Source of the DNA: Patescibacteria group bacterium
GTDB lineage: Bacteria > Patescibacteriota > Minisyncoccia > Moranbacterales > UBA1568
Length of the DNA: 29,987 nt
Assembly (NCBI GenBank): GCA_030916545.1
Contig: JAUPWI010000024.1
Coordinates: 1-29,987, forward strand
Reading direction: 5' to 3'
The position numbers and the translations under genes were made by a program. This document shows positions 15,973-24,463 of this stretch, one piece after another. Position 1 is the stretch's first letter. Each line of letters begins with the position of its first letter. The notes under the pieces were generated by a model. It had not been told where the DNA came from. It worked only from the letters and a program-made list of their open reading frames with translations, and ran no database searches.

Positions 15973-16971
15973 ATGAATGTTTTTCTCCCGTTCAAGATCA
16001 AAGATATAGGCGGAACAGCGACTTTCGCGAAAAATTTTTCCGATGCTGCCCAAAAAAGAGGCATGCGGATTTCAAACGGATTTTCTCTCGATTTCGATAC
16101 CCTTTTCATTATCGCCGACTGCTCACTCTGGTATCCTCTCATCGCGAAACTCCTTAAAAAAAAGATTGTTCAGCGCCTCGACGGTGTATATCATCCTGCC
16201 ACTCCCGCCGGAAAATGGTATCCGCTCTATAATCTGAAAATGCAGATCATCCATAATTTCCTCGCTGATGTAGTTATCTACCAGAGCGAATTCAGCAAGC
16301 TTTCCTGTGAAACGTTCCTCGGAAAAACAGGCGCCCTTCAAACTGCCATCATCTACAATGGCGTCGATACGGATAAGATACCAAAAAAAACAATCCCTCG
16401 ACCCGGGGATCCTTTCCCGATACGGCTCATCACCTATGCTAAATTCCGCAGACACGATCAGATCGAGCCGATCATCGAATCAGTAAAGCTCCTTGACCCG
16501 AAAAGATTCACTCTGGATATTTATGGATCGTATACCGATAATCTGGCAAGTCTCTTCAAAAACCTCCCCGAGAATACTCTCTTCCAAGGGAAAAAATCGA
16601 ATGAGGACCTACTAAAGACACTCTGCCGATACGACATATTTCTCTTCTCAGACCAATCCGCCTGCCCCAACAGCGTCCTTGAGGCCCTGGCTGCCGGCCT
16701 GCCTGTCGTCGCCTTTGACCGTGGTAGTATTCCGGAACTCATCAAACCAGGATATAATGGGGAGGTTATTCCTCTTAAAAAAGACTATCTGTCTTTCTCT
16801 CATTCATACCCTTTTGAAAAAACAGATATTAATACCTTTGCGCAATCTATCATAACTATTTCAGGAAAAATTTCCTATTATTCAAAAAATTCAATGATAG
16901 GAAGACATGAACATTTTTCACTTTCAAGGATGATGAAAGAATACCAAGATCGATTCATTAGAATTAATTAA
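15973..16971 (+). CDS. GT4-like glycosyltransferase with altered E-x7-E motif
   Basis: The protein has 332 residues. The N-terminal half is short: VFLPFKIKDIGGTATFAKNF keeps the glycine loop. Then come a QRLDGVYHP segment and VIYQSEFSKL, as in GT4 enzymes that recognise GDP or UDP sugars. The C-terminal half has LITYAKFRRHDQIEPIIE, LDIYGSYTD and CPNSVLEALAAGLPVVAFDRGSIPELI. The first Glu of the usual E-x7-E motif is replaced (SACPNSVLE), while the second is kept; such changes occur in divergent GT4 members. The last 60 codons are noticeably more AT-rich than the start of the gene, marking the transition to the AT-rich block that follows. Confidence 0.82.
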   Translation: MNVFLPFKIKDIGGTATFAKNFSDAAQKRGMRISNGFSLDFDTLFIIADCSLWYPLIAKLLKKKIVQRLDGVYHPATPAGKWYPLYNLKMQIIHNFLADVVIYQSEFSKLSCETFLGKTGALQTAIIYNGVDTDKIPKKTIPRPGDPFPIRLITYAKFRRHDQIEPIIESVKLLDPKRFTLDIYGSYTDNLASLFKNLPENTLFQGKKSNEDLLKTLCRYDIFLFSDQSACPNSVLEALAAGLPVVAFDRGSIPELIKPGYNGEVIPLKKDYLSFSHSYPFEKTDINTFAQSIITISGKISYYSKNSMIGRHEHFSLSRMMKEYQDRFIRIN

Positions 16972-16999
16972 GCAGGATTCCAGATTTAATTACACCTCT

Positions 17000-17764
17000 A
17001 TGCTGCAAATTGTCAAAAGAATAATTGAGACCGGACTGAAGATACGTGGATTGAAACTTGTTCCTGCAAATAAAGATGAACCGTTTAGTCCGGATATGGA
17101 GGACGATTTCAAAAAAATATATACTCTAACAAAACCTTTCACTATGACCTCAATAGAGCGCATGTATGCTCTATACAAAAGCACCCAGCATATTGTTCGA
17201 GCAAAAATACCCGGGGATATCGTCGAATGCGGTGTTTGGAAGGGTGGAAGCGCCATGGTTTCAGCGCTCACTCTTCTACAACTTGGCATAACCGACCGCG
17301 ATATCTATCTTTACGATACGTATGAAGGGATGAGCGAACCGACAGAAAAAGATGTGCACTTCACAGGAACATCAGCAAAATCAAAGTGGTGGAAATCAAA
17401 AAAACAGGCCCATAACGAGTGGTGTTATGCCTCGATTGAAGAGGTAAAAGAAAATCTCGCTGCCACTGGATATCCACAAAAAAGAATTCATTTTATAAAG
17501 GGTCCGGTTGAATCTACCATTCCAGCTACTGTTCCGGAAAAAATTTCAATTCTTCGCCTGGACACCGACTGGTACGACTCCACATACCACGAGCTTATAC
17601 ATCTTTACCCATTGATTTCAGATAATGGGTTTTTAATCATTGATGATTATGGCTGTTGGCAGGGAGCAAGAGATGCTGTTAATACGTATTTCGAAAAAGA
17701 TGCAGAACCAGTCTATCTCAGTAGAATCGATTACACTGGCCGCCTAGCAATTAAAAAAAGTTAA
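17000..17764 (+). CDS. TylF/MycF-type O-methyltransferase
   Basis: This 254-residue protein has the TylF (macrocin O-methyltransferase) pattern: an N-terminal helical region with FTMTSIERMYAL, then GDIVECGVWKGGSAMV as motif I, YLYDTYEGMSEPTEKD, and ISILRLDTDWYDSTYHEL with the metal-coordinating Asp. FLIIDDYGCWQGARDAV follows near residue 213 with further metal-binding Asp residues. The founding enzymes are Mg-dependent and methylate hydroxyls of macrolide deoxysugars; homologues in polysaccharide loci presumably methylate glycan sugars. The length matches the family. It starts 28 bases after the previous GT4, without a visible ribosome binding site, and opens a block in which methyltransferases alternate with GT4 enzymes. 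Confidence 0.9.
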   Translation: MLQIVKRIIETGLKIRGLKLVPANKDEPFSPDMEDDFKKIYTLTKPFTMTSIERMYALYKSTQHIVRAKIPGDIVECGVWKGGSAMVSALTLLQLGITDRDIYLYDTYEGMSEPTEKDVHFTGTSAKSKWWKSKKQAHNEWCYASIEEVKENLAATGYPQKRIHFIKGPVESTIPATVPEKISILRLDTDWYDSTYHELIHLYPLISDNGFLIIDDYGCWQGARDAVNTYFEKDAEPVYLSRIDYTGRLAIKKS

Positions 17765-17783
17765 TTTTTCAGCCACAAAACTT

Positions 17784-18452
17784 ATGGACTACTCAAAAAC
17801 ATGGCTCTATCATCAGACAGACAATAGAGACCACCTGCTCAATGCCAAGAAGCGACTCTCCTTTGTAATCAAGAACATATCCCATCTGAAAGGGGTAACC
17901 GATATCATCGATCTTGGTTTTGGTGACGGATTCTTACTCACCGAACTCCGCAAAAAGAATTTTAACGTGAGTGGTATTGATTTCGTCGAAGAAAACGTGA
18001 GGATAACCAAAGAAATTACCAAACTAGGCGAGCGTTTAAAATTCGGATCAGTTACGGATATTCCCTTCGCCGACCAATCGTTCAATCTTGCCATCTCAAC
18101 TGAGATGTTTGAACATCTCACTCCCTCCGATCTTGAGACTGGTCTTAAGGAAATCCATCGTATATTAAAACCATCAGGATTTCTTATAGTCACAGTCCCC
18201 TACAATGAAGACCTCGAAAAAAAACGAGTATGCTGTCCAGACTGTGGTTGCAAATTCCACCTATGGGGGCACCAACAATCCTTTAATGATGCTAACTTAT
18301 CAGAAAAATTTTCAAAGCACTTCTCAATTCAAAAAGTTCAGAAACTGTATCCTATGAGTTCAAGCTTGAACCTGTTCGGATATATAGAACTCATCACGCG
18401 TATAATAAGAAAAAAATATAAAGGGTATTATATTCTGCTTCAGGCAAAATGA
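17784..18452 (+). CDS. Class I SAM-dependent methyltransferase
   Basis: This 222-residue Methyltransf_11-type protein has motif I IIDLGFGDGFLL near residue 42, GIDFVEENV for the SAM ribose site, FGSVTDIPFADQSFNLAIS and EMFEHLTPSDLETGL. RILKPSGFLIVTVPYNE is followed by a compact CCPDCGCKFHLWGH segment, which could bind a metal and is found in some sugar or lipid methyltransferases of this group. The substrate is unknown; context points to a glycan sugar or carrier lipid. The stop overlaps the next start (ATGA at 18449), so it is coupled to the following GT4. Confidence 0.85.
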   Translation: MDYSKTWLYHQTDNRDHLLNAKKRLSFVIKNISHLKGVTDIIDLGFGDGFLLTELRKKNFNVSGIDFVEENVRITKEITKLGERLKFGSVTDIPFADQSFNLAISTEMFEHLTPSDLETGLKEIHRILKPSGFLIVTVPYNEDLEKKRVCCPDCGCKFHLWGHQQSFNDANLSEKFSKHFSIQKVQKLYPMSSSLNLFGYIELITRIIRKKYKGYYILLQAK

Positions 18453-19555
18453 CGTGTCTTGTGAAAAAAAGGATCCTATTCGTATCAATGGCAGCCTACC
18501 CCTTATTTAATAAGGGCGCTGGACTTGCGTATGGAGGAGCTGAACTTGATCTATATACCATAGCGACAACACTTGATTCTGACTCTTTTGAAACTCACTT
18601 TCTTACCGGGGACTTCGGTCAAAATGAACTCGAAAAATACGAACAAGTCACCGTTCATCGCGGACAAAAGATCGTGAACTCCAACTACATGTCTGGAGCA
18701 TGGAATTTCCTTCGTTTTCTTAATATCGTTCGAAAGATTAACCCAGATATTATCTTTACCGAAGCTGCCGGATGGCTGACAGTTGAATGCATAATCGCGA
18801 AGCTCCTTCTGGGGAAAAAACTCATTTTTAGAAGCGCTCACATTAAAAATATCAACGGGTTCACCGACTCGAGAGGATACGGGTACCTCTATAGGAGACT
18901 CATCAATCATATTGATTGCTTCATCCTCCAAAATGATCAAGATATACCCACATTCCACTCAAGTTTTACATTCACACAAAAGGTTCTCGTGATAAGAAAC
19001 CTCCAAACAATTCCTCAAACCGACCCCTTGCCACAAGAACGGAGGAAAAACTGCCTCTGGGTTGGCAGATCCGAAGAAATCAAAGACCCGAGACTATTCA
19101 TCGAAGTAGCAAAATTGCTTCCTGAAAGCTCCTTTGTCATGATAGCTCCTGAGACGAATAAGGCCCTGTTTCATGATCTGAAAAAGTCTGCACAAGAGGT
19201 AAGGAACCTGCGATTCATTCCCGGACTAGATAGGGAAAGTCTCATGCCTTTTTTTGCCGAAGCGCTATTCCTTATAAATACATCTCAAGCAGAAGGATTC
19301 CCAAATGTCATTCTGGAAGCTCTGAAACATGGCACACCCATTATTTCGGCCAGGCTTGATTTTGACTCCATTCTCAAGAAACATGGGTGCGGAATTATAA
19401 GCGGCGACTCTCCGGAGCAAATCGTCAAAACCATAAATGGCGTGAGCAAAACAGCCTGGTCTGCCTACTCACAAAACGCTTATGCATTTTCCCAAAAACA
19501 CTTCAATATCGTAAATGGCATCAAGAAATATGAGAAACTCTTTCTTCAAATATGA
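18449..19555 (+). CDS. GT4 family glycosyltransferase
   Basis: The protein has 368 residues. FNKGAGLAYGGAELDLYTIA near the start is the GT4 acceptor loop. The second half holds CLWVGRSEEIKDPRLFIEVAK, FIPGLDRESLMPFFAEA and an intact E-x7-E motif in AEGFPNVILEALKHGTPII. The domain order and length are normal. It lies between two methyltransferase genes and overlaps both (4 bases upstream, up to 41 bases downstream). This suggests that each sugar is added and then methylated by the products of one transcript. Donor specificity cannot be read from sequence. Confidence 0.9.
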   Translation: MTCLVKKRILFVSMAAYPLFNKGAGLAYGGAELDLYTIATTLDSDSFETHFLTGDFGQNELEKYEQVTVHRGQKIVNSNYMSGAWNFLRFLNIVRKINPDIIFTEAAGWLTVECIIAKLLLGKKLIFRSAHIKNINGFTDSRGYGYLYRRLINHIDCFILQNDQDIPTFHSSFTFTQKVLVIRNLQTIPQTDPLPQERRKNCLWVGRSEEIKDPRLFIEVAKLLPESSFVMIAPETNKALFHDLKKSAQEVRNLRFIPGLDRESLMPFFAEALFLINTSQAEGFPNVILEALKHGTPIISARLDFDSILKKHGCGIISGDSPEQIVKTINGVSKTAWSAYSQNAYAFSQKHFNIVNGIKKYEKLFLQI

Positions 19556-20276
19556 ACAGCTTCTTCGAAACAGACCGCGGATTTGGCATCCCGGATTTAT
19601 CATTCACAAAATAATTCAGAATGAGGTGATGGAATTTTCAAGACTCATAACTTCGGAAAATTCTGGATCCGTTCTAGATTTTGGCTGCGGAAAATCCCCC
19701 TTTAGAAACTACTTCAAGCAGTATCAAGGTGCCGATGTCGATAGATTGAACAAAGACCCTGATTTCCTCATTGATAAAGAAAGCAATCGGATCAATAATC
19801 TTGCGAATCAATCAGTCGATAATATTATTTCCATAGAAGTTATAGAACATGTGCCCAATATTCAACTGTTTATTCATGAAGCCTCACGAATCCTTAAGCC
19901 TTCCGGCTATTTTCTCATTGTCGCCCCTTTCGTTTACAACTATCATGGTTCGGATGACTACTGCCGGTATTCAAAAAATTATTTTCTGAATAACGGACTC
20001 TTTAAGGATTTCGATATCGTGAGAATTAACAGTACTCCGAACGACTTTATTGAATTCCTTACTTTCAATATGAGTCACTTTATTGGTATATTTCCTATCA
20101 TACGATTTTTCTACCCTGTATTTTTTTTAATAAACATCTCTGGAATTGCACTATCGAAAATATTTAAACTTTTCTTTTTGATGGCCGGACTAGTCTCACC
20201 GAAATTCACTCATCTTTACAAAAACTCCTTCCTCCTTTTCCCGTTACAAATATCTGTCACTCTCAGAAAAAAATAA
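19515..20276 (+). CDS. SAM-dependent methyltransferase with hydrophobic C-terminus
   Basis: The protein has up to 253 residues. Motif I is VLDFGCGKSPFRNYF near residue 53. GADVDR follows, then NIISIEVIEHVPNIQLFIHEA and RILKPSGYFLIVAPFVYNYHG. The HGSDDYCRYSKNYF segment is frequent in polysaccharide-locus methyltransferases. The last 80 residues contain two hydrophobic stretches (FIGIFPIIRFFYPVFFLI and FKLFFLMAGLV) that may tether it to the membrane near its lipid-linked substrate. The start is uncertain: ATG at 19515 overlaps the previous gene by 41 bases. A second ATG at 19530 has AAGAA just upstream and may be the real one. Confidence 0.82.
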   Translation: MASRNMRNSFFKYEQLLRNRPRIWHPGFIIHKIIQNEVMEFSRLITSENSGSVLDFGCGKSPFRNYFKQYQGADVDRLNKDPDFLIDKESNRINNLANQSVDNIISIEVIEHVPNIQLFIHEASRILKPSGYFLIVAPFVYNYHGSDDYCRYSKNYFLNNGLFKDFDIVRINSTPNDFIEFLTFNMSHFIGIFPIIRFFYPVFFLINISGIALSKIFKLFFLMAGLVSPKFTHLYKNSFLLFPLQISVTLRKK

Positions 20277-20280
20277 GCCC

Positions 20281-21489
20281 ATGAAAACAATAGAGCTTTT
20301 CCAGCCATTTCTAAGAAAACATATCCTTAATTTCGGACTGAATCTTAAATATTTTTCATTTGTCGTCAAACATCGACCGATGGGGCATAGACCAAAATCC
20401 TCGCTCACGCCAGACCAGGCATTTTATGTGAAAAAAGGAAGGTGGATATCAACAATCCGAAAAATCATTGGAATTCCTAATATTCAAGTCCGATTCGGTA
20501 AATCTGACCTTTTCTTCACCTATGGATCACTACTGATCACAAACAAACCTTATTGTATTTACATCGAAAGCGGAACAGCAATCTTCGATTATGATCCAAG
20601 TCTGGCCAGGCATCCGGTCGCACAGCTTATAGTAAGATTGGCGATACTCAAGAAGAACTGTCGCCGCCTTATTTTCATGAGCAAAACCGCTGAAACAGGT
20701 TTTCTGAATACTCTTCATGTTTCCCCGCAGGAACTAAAAAAAATAAAGGCTAAGTGCGATGTTTGTTATCCAATAATACGGAACCCGGTTAAAAATTACG
20801 TCACCAAGCCGAAGAAAATAAATACCCAAGGAACAATAAGATTTTTATACATTGGTACTTTCTATATCAAAGGAGGACTTGAGGTGGCACGAGCATTTTT
20901 GAGATTGAAAAAAAACTATTCGAATGTATCCCTGACACTTATTTCCGGTTTAGATATGATATACCAGAAAGACAAGGATTTTTTAGCAACAATACAGGAC
21001 TTACAATTACTCGAATCAGCATTTAGCGAGAACGAACTCTTTGAAAAATTCTACCTCACACACGATGTATTCCTCTATCCAACATACCGAGACAGTTTTG
21101 GTCTCATACTATTGGAAGCCCTATCTGCAGGCCTTCCAATTATCGGAACCGATCAGTATGCCACATCCGAGATGATTATCGACGAAAAGAATGGGATTTT
21201 GTTGAAAAATAATCCTATGAGGGACTATTGTCAACGTACTTTTGTGTTCAAAGGAAAGTATCGACAACCGATTGATTTCTACACCCAATTCTTCTCTCTT
21301 CAAAAAATTGGGGGGTTTAGAAAGGTAGAGGATGAACTTTACTATGCAATGGAGAAAATAGTAAAAAACCCCGAACTCATTGAGCGGTACTCAGCCGGAG
21401 CGATCGAACTCTACACAGAAAAATTCGACGCGGATAGATTATCGAATCAAATCGAGTCTATCTTTCTTAAATCTCTCGAAAAGGAATAG
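20281..21489 (+). CDS. GT4-like glycosyltransferase whose 3' end is duplicated downstream
   Basis: This 402-residue GT-B protein is recognised mainly by its C-terminal half: IRFLYIGTFYIKGGLEVARAF, TLISGLDMIY, then FLYPTYRDSFGLILLEALSAG with an Asp in place of the first Glu of E-x7-E. TDQYATSEMIIDEKNG follows. The N-terminal half is divergent. It starts four bases after the methyltransferase stop, so the two are probably co-transcribed. Its last 14 codons and stop (21446-21489) are repeated at 29039-29082, beyond a block of six minus-strand genes. The two copies differ by one base (AAA Lys versus GAA Glu), and both would encode an intact C-terminus. It is the last plus-strand gene of the window. 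Confidence 0.85.
   Translation: MKTIELFQPFLRKHILNFGLNLKYFSFVVKHRPMGHRPKSSLTPDQAFYVKKGRWISTIRKIIGIPNIQVRFGKSDLFFTYGSLLITNKPYCIYIESGTAIFDYDPSLARHPVAQLIVRLAILKKNCRRLIFMSKTAETGFLNTLHVSPQELKKIKAKCDVCYPIIRNPVKNYVTKPKKINTQGTIRFLYIGTFYIKGGLEVARAFLRLKKNYSNVSLTLISGLDMIYQKDKDFLATIQDLQLLESAFSENELFEKFYLTHDVFLYPTYRDSFGLILLEALSAGLPIIGTDQYATSEMIIDEKNGILLKNNPMRDYCQRTFVFKGKYRQPIDFYTQFFSLQKIGGFRKVEDELYYAMEKIVKNPELIERYSAGAIELYTEKFDADRLSNQIESIFLKSLEKE
21446..21489. repeat. Direct repeat DR2, left copy (3' end of GT4 gene)
   Basis: This is a 44-base direct repeat with 29039-29082, identical at 43 positions (A at 21469, G at 29062). Similarity ends sharply on both sides, and the right boundary coincides with the final base of the TAG stop. 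It marks the left edge of the minus-strand island. Confidence 0.95.
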
Positions 21490-21511
21490 TTTCTAACAAA
21501 ATCCGCTCTCC

Positions 21512-23221
21512 TTACATCGATATCTCATCAACATCATAAAGGATATAATTCTCATCCATCATAATTACATGATAAGGATATGACTGATGGTCGATATAAG
21601 TTACAAAATACCGAAATCCCCATTTCTTTCGTAATGATTCTACCTCCTCCGCCGTCAGCTTACCATATGTTTCTCGCCAATCTATAATCACCGGCTTAAA
21701 ACGTCCTTGGCTTTTTTGTAAATAATACTGCCTAGAAAGCTCACCTCTAGAGAGAGCATCCATTCGATCTCGCCATATCGGTAAACTGGATTGGGTAAAA
21801 CCAAACACCTTAAAACTAGCGACTGATGCGTGCCGCGGCGGACCATTCCAATCGGGAGGTGACAAATAAGGAACAGCACGATGGTCAAACAAGTATTTCT
21901 CGATCGGACTTCCAGCAGCCGGCATCTGTGGTTTCTTAAAATATTCTATTGATTTCTCGAGATTAGGGATAGCTTTCCCTTCATACCGGTCAATAACTTT
22001 ATAATGGTTAACAAAAAATAAATACGTGCCTCCGATCACTAGTATGTAAATCCATTTCCATAGCGACAATTGTGTCTGGAAAAAAGGAAAACGATTTATT
22101 AAATATCTAGGTAAAGTCACTATGACTATAGCTAGTGAAACGTACATCGATAGGTATACGAGATAGATAATCCTGAAAGAATAAAGCTGGAAACCTTTCA
22201 ACCACGGGACCTCAAAAGTAACCAAATAAAAAACGACGAAACCCATTAGCGAAAAAAAAGATATCAAGCCGAGCCTAGATAATTCTTTTCTCTTTTCACG
22301 TAAAAACCAAAACAAGAAAGTCATGGCCCCTGCCAGCACCAGTAAATAAAGAGAAAATAATATCCATGATCCATATGAAATATACGGAAGAGCCATATAA
22401 GGGGCGCGAAAATAGACCCAGGTCCAAATAAACTGTTCCGTGGTCAACCGCATCGGACCGACCACATCATGACTCGCCACTGCTAGGATAAACCAACCGC
22501 CAGAAAGAAAATACACGCTTATAGGAATAATGAGTTGGGTAAATGGAAATCCTTGTTTAACCGCTACCCTCGGCTGCATCTGACGGCATCGTCGATACAT
22601 CTCGACCAGTTGTTCAAGAACAGTGGTCGCCAGTAGGACAAGAAACACCAACATGGAATTAGATACATGAATAAGTGTCGCGATTCCGATAACAATCCAA
22701 GGAGCTATTTTTCTTTCCTCTAAAAAGAAGGCTACCGCTAAAAATGAAAGGGCGACACCAATCGATCTTGGTGCTAACCCACCGTCAATATGCATAAACG
22801 GCCCATAGAGCCAGGCCGGTGGGTCATACAAATATCCTGTTGCATGAAATACAGCCACGAGAGGGACAACCAAAATATTATCACTGAATATTCTGGCTAT
22901 TCGGAACAAGGCAATGTAGAGAACAACTAGCGAAATAATGTAGAGAATCATACGCCATCGTTCCTCTTCAATGGAGAAAGTTGGTCCAAGTGAGACTAGG
23001 GCTCCATAAAATGGGTATACACCGCTTGCCTGCGCAGCATCAGCATACCAATCACCAGGGGAACTCTTCGGATCAATAAAACGAACCACTCCCGGATCAT
23101 GAATCCGTCGGTCAGGACCAACACCCAATGGATGCATACTAAGTTCGAAAATCATCAGGAGAATCAGGATACCCAACTGCTTCCATGGTAGGTGCCTAAG
23201 ATTACCAGATATCTTTTTCAT
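21512..23221 (-). CDS. Polytopic membrane protein, GT-C-like (DUF6798/GtrC-type role)
   Basis: This 569-residue protein has one N-terminal helix, then an extracytoplasmic loop of about 45 residues (IDPKSSPGDWYADAAQ and onward). About ten more hydrophobic segments run to residue 415, followed by a soluble C-terminal domain of about 155 residues. A large first periplasmic loop with acidic residues and a soluble tail are typical of GT-C enzymes that transfer a sugar from a polyprenyl phosphate. DUF6798-type proteins show a similar PGDWY-like loop, but the match is by eye. It is the last gene after gtrB-like and gtrA-like genes, the position of the serotype-specific transferase in Gtr operons. 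Its target glycan is unknown. A 70-base AT-rich gap precedes it, without a convincing promoter or Shine-Dalgarno sequence. Confidence 0.75.
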   Translation of the reverse strand: MKKISGNLRHLPWKQLGILILLMIFELSMHPLGVGPDRRIHDPGVVRFIDPKSSPGDWYADAAQASGVYPFYGALVSLGPTFSIEEERWRMILYIISLVVLYIALFRIARIFSDNILVVPLVAVFHATGYLYDPPAWLYGPFMHIDGGLAPRSIGVALSFLAVAFFLEERKIAPWIVIGIATLIHVSNSMLVFLVLLATTVLEQLVEMYRRCRQMQPRVAVKQGFPFTQLIIPISVYFLSGGWFILAVASHDVVGPMRLTTEQFIWTWVYFRAPYMALPYISYGSWILFSLYLLVLAGAMTFLFWFLREKRKELSRLGLISFFSLMGFVVFYLVTFEVPWLKGFQLYSFRIIYLVYLSMYVSLAIVIVTLPRYLINRFPFFQTQLSLWKWIYILVIGGTYLFFVNHYKVIDRYEGKAIPNLEKSIEYFKKPQMPAAGSPIEKYLFDHRAVPYLSPPDWNGPPRHASVASFKVFGFTQSSLPIWRDRMDALSRGELSRQYYLQKSQGRFKPVIIDWRETYGKLTAEEVESLRKKWGFRYFVTYIDHQSYPYHVIMMDENYILYDVDEISM

Positions 23222-23291
23222 AAAAGGCTCTATATATTACTGGAAACAATAGATCTTACAGTACTTCTTTTTCCCCTATAAAAAGTCATAT

Positions 23292-23705
23292 CTAATATCT
23301 TCCTTTCTCCGTATAACTCCAAAGTAGGTGACCTGAAAAGTTTATGAGAGTGGTAAAGACAGCTACAGCAAATAAAACTGAGAAATCATGGAGATTCAAA
23401 ATGGTCACCCCGATATGCATAAATGCTAAAGTAAGGAGTGATGTAGAGCCGATCACGATGATAAACTTCGCTGCCTGCCAGCGTATATCCCCTTCAGTAG
23501 CATGAAAAGTCCAAAAGCGATTAACTAAAAAGCTCCACACGATGGCAACACTCAAAGAAAGTGTCCGCGCCCAGAGATAGTAGAAGTCTTCGCAACGCGT
23601 TAGGAAGTAATAGACCCCCACATCAATACTCAGTGCTATCCCGCCAGTGATCACAAACTTCACTAGTTTCCTAAATGGAAATTGTTGTAACAGATTTTGG
23701 AACAT
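23292..23705 (-). CDS. GtrA family membrane protein
   Basis: This 137-residue protein has four predicted helices and GtrA-family features: FRKLVKFVITGGIALSIDVGVYYFL at the start, VAIVWSFLVNRFWTF (the conserved N-R-x-W-x-F after helix 2) and a final INFSGHLLWSY. GtrA proteins are thought to flip polyprenyl-phosphate-linked sugars from the cytoplasmic to the outer face. It lies 13 bases downstream of a DPM-like GT2 and upstream of a GT-C-like protein, which reproduces the gtrB-gtrA-gtrC set. GtrA domains also occur fused to GT2 enzymes; here the two are separate genes. Confidence 0.9.
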   Translation of the reverse strand: MFQNLLQQFPFRKLVKFVITGGIALSIDVGVYYFLTRCEDFYYLWARTLSLSVAIVWSFLVNRFWTFHATEGDIRWQAAKFIIVIGSTSLLTLAFMHIGVTILNLHDFSVLFAVAVFTTLINFSGHLLWSYTEKGRY

Positions 23706-23718
23706 GGAAAATTTAGAT

Positions 23719-24459
23719 TTAGAAATTTTTCCTAGGCGTAAAACGAAATCTGAGAAAAGTCAACAAAGCAACAAAGAAATCAGAGCAGCGGATCTTTTTT
23801 CCTTCCTGTACTGTACGTGGGCTGTAGGACACAGGGATTTCTATGATACTTACTCCTGAAAGAATTAGCTTAGCTGTTATTTCGTGGTCCGTCTCAAACC
23901 CCGTAGTCTTTATATTAAAATCCTGCAAAATATTGGTAGGATAAATCTTATAACCTGTCAGCGTATCTGTAATCCACTGACCAAAGAGAACTTTCGCCCA
24001 GAGAGAAAGAATGAAATTTGCTACCCAAGTAGCCACAGATTTATCTTTGTTTTTCCCTGGAAAGAATGAGCGTCCATTGACTTCAATTTCTCCCAAAATG
24101 CGACTGCCGTAGATAGCCGTTGGAGTCTTTGCACTGAGAACAGCCTTAAGCATTGGGATATAATCATGCGGATCATACTCAAGATCGGAATCCTGGATGA
24201 GAATATAATCGCCAGTAGCCTTTCGAATTCCTAACCGAACCCCATCCCCTTTTCCTTTATTTGCTTCAATACGGAATAAACGAACCTCTGCAAACTGCTT
24301 TACGATTTCAGATGTTCTATCGTGTGATCCATTATCAACAACAATGACCTCTCGTTCAAACCCAATCGAGTGGATATCCACCTGAAGAATACATTCTAAG
24401 AGTTTCCCAATAAAGGCCTCTTCGTTGTAAGCCGGGATAATAATCGACACTTTAGGCAT
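23719..24459 (-). CDS. GT2 glycosyltransferase, DPM/GtrB-like
   Basis: This 246-residue GT-A protein has KVSIIIPAYNEEAFIGKLLE, VVDNGSHDRT, NKGKGDGVRLGIRKA, then IQDSDLEYDPHDY with the metal-binding D-S-D. TDTLTGYKIYP is the usual acceptor-side motif of polyprenyl-phosphate sugar synthases. It lacks the two C-terminal helices of classical GtrB, so it is likely a soluble or peripheral enzyme. It is close in pattern to the C-terminal domain of the fusion protein encoded four bases upstream: both have the late PVSY-x-x-RT-x-x-x-GKKI segment, so one may derive from the other by duplication. It probably charges a carrier lipid for the GtrA-like flippase encoded next. Confidence 0.9.
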   Translation of the reverse strand: MPKVSIIIPAYNEEAFIGKLLECILQVDIHSIGFEREVIVVDNGSHDRTSEIVKQFAEVRLFRIEANKGKGDGVRLGIRKATGDYILIQDSDLEYDPHDYIPMLKAVLSAKTPTAIYGSRILGEIEVNGRSFFPGKNKDKSVATWVANFILSLWAKVLFGQWITDTLTGYKIYPTNILQDFNIKTTGFETDHEITAKLILSGVSIIEIPVSYSPRTVQEGKKIRCSDFFVALLTFLRFRFTPRKNF

Positions 24460-24463
24460 ACTA

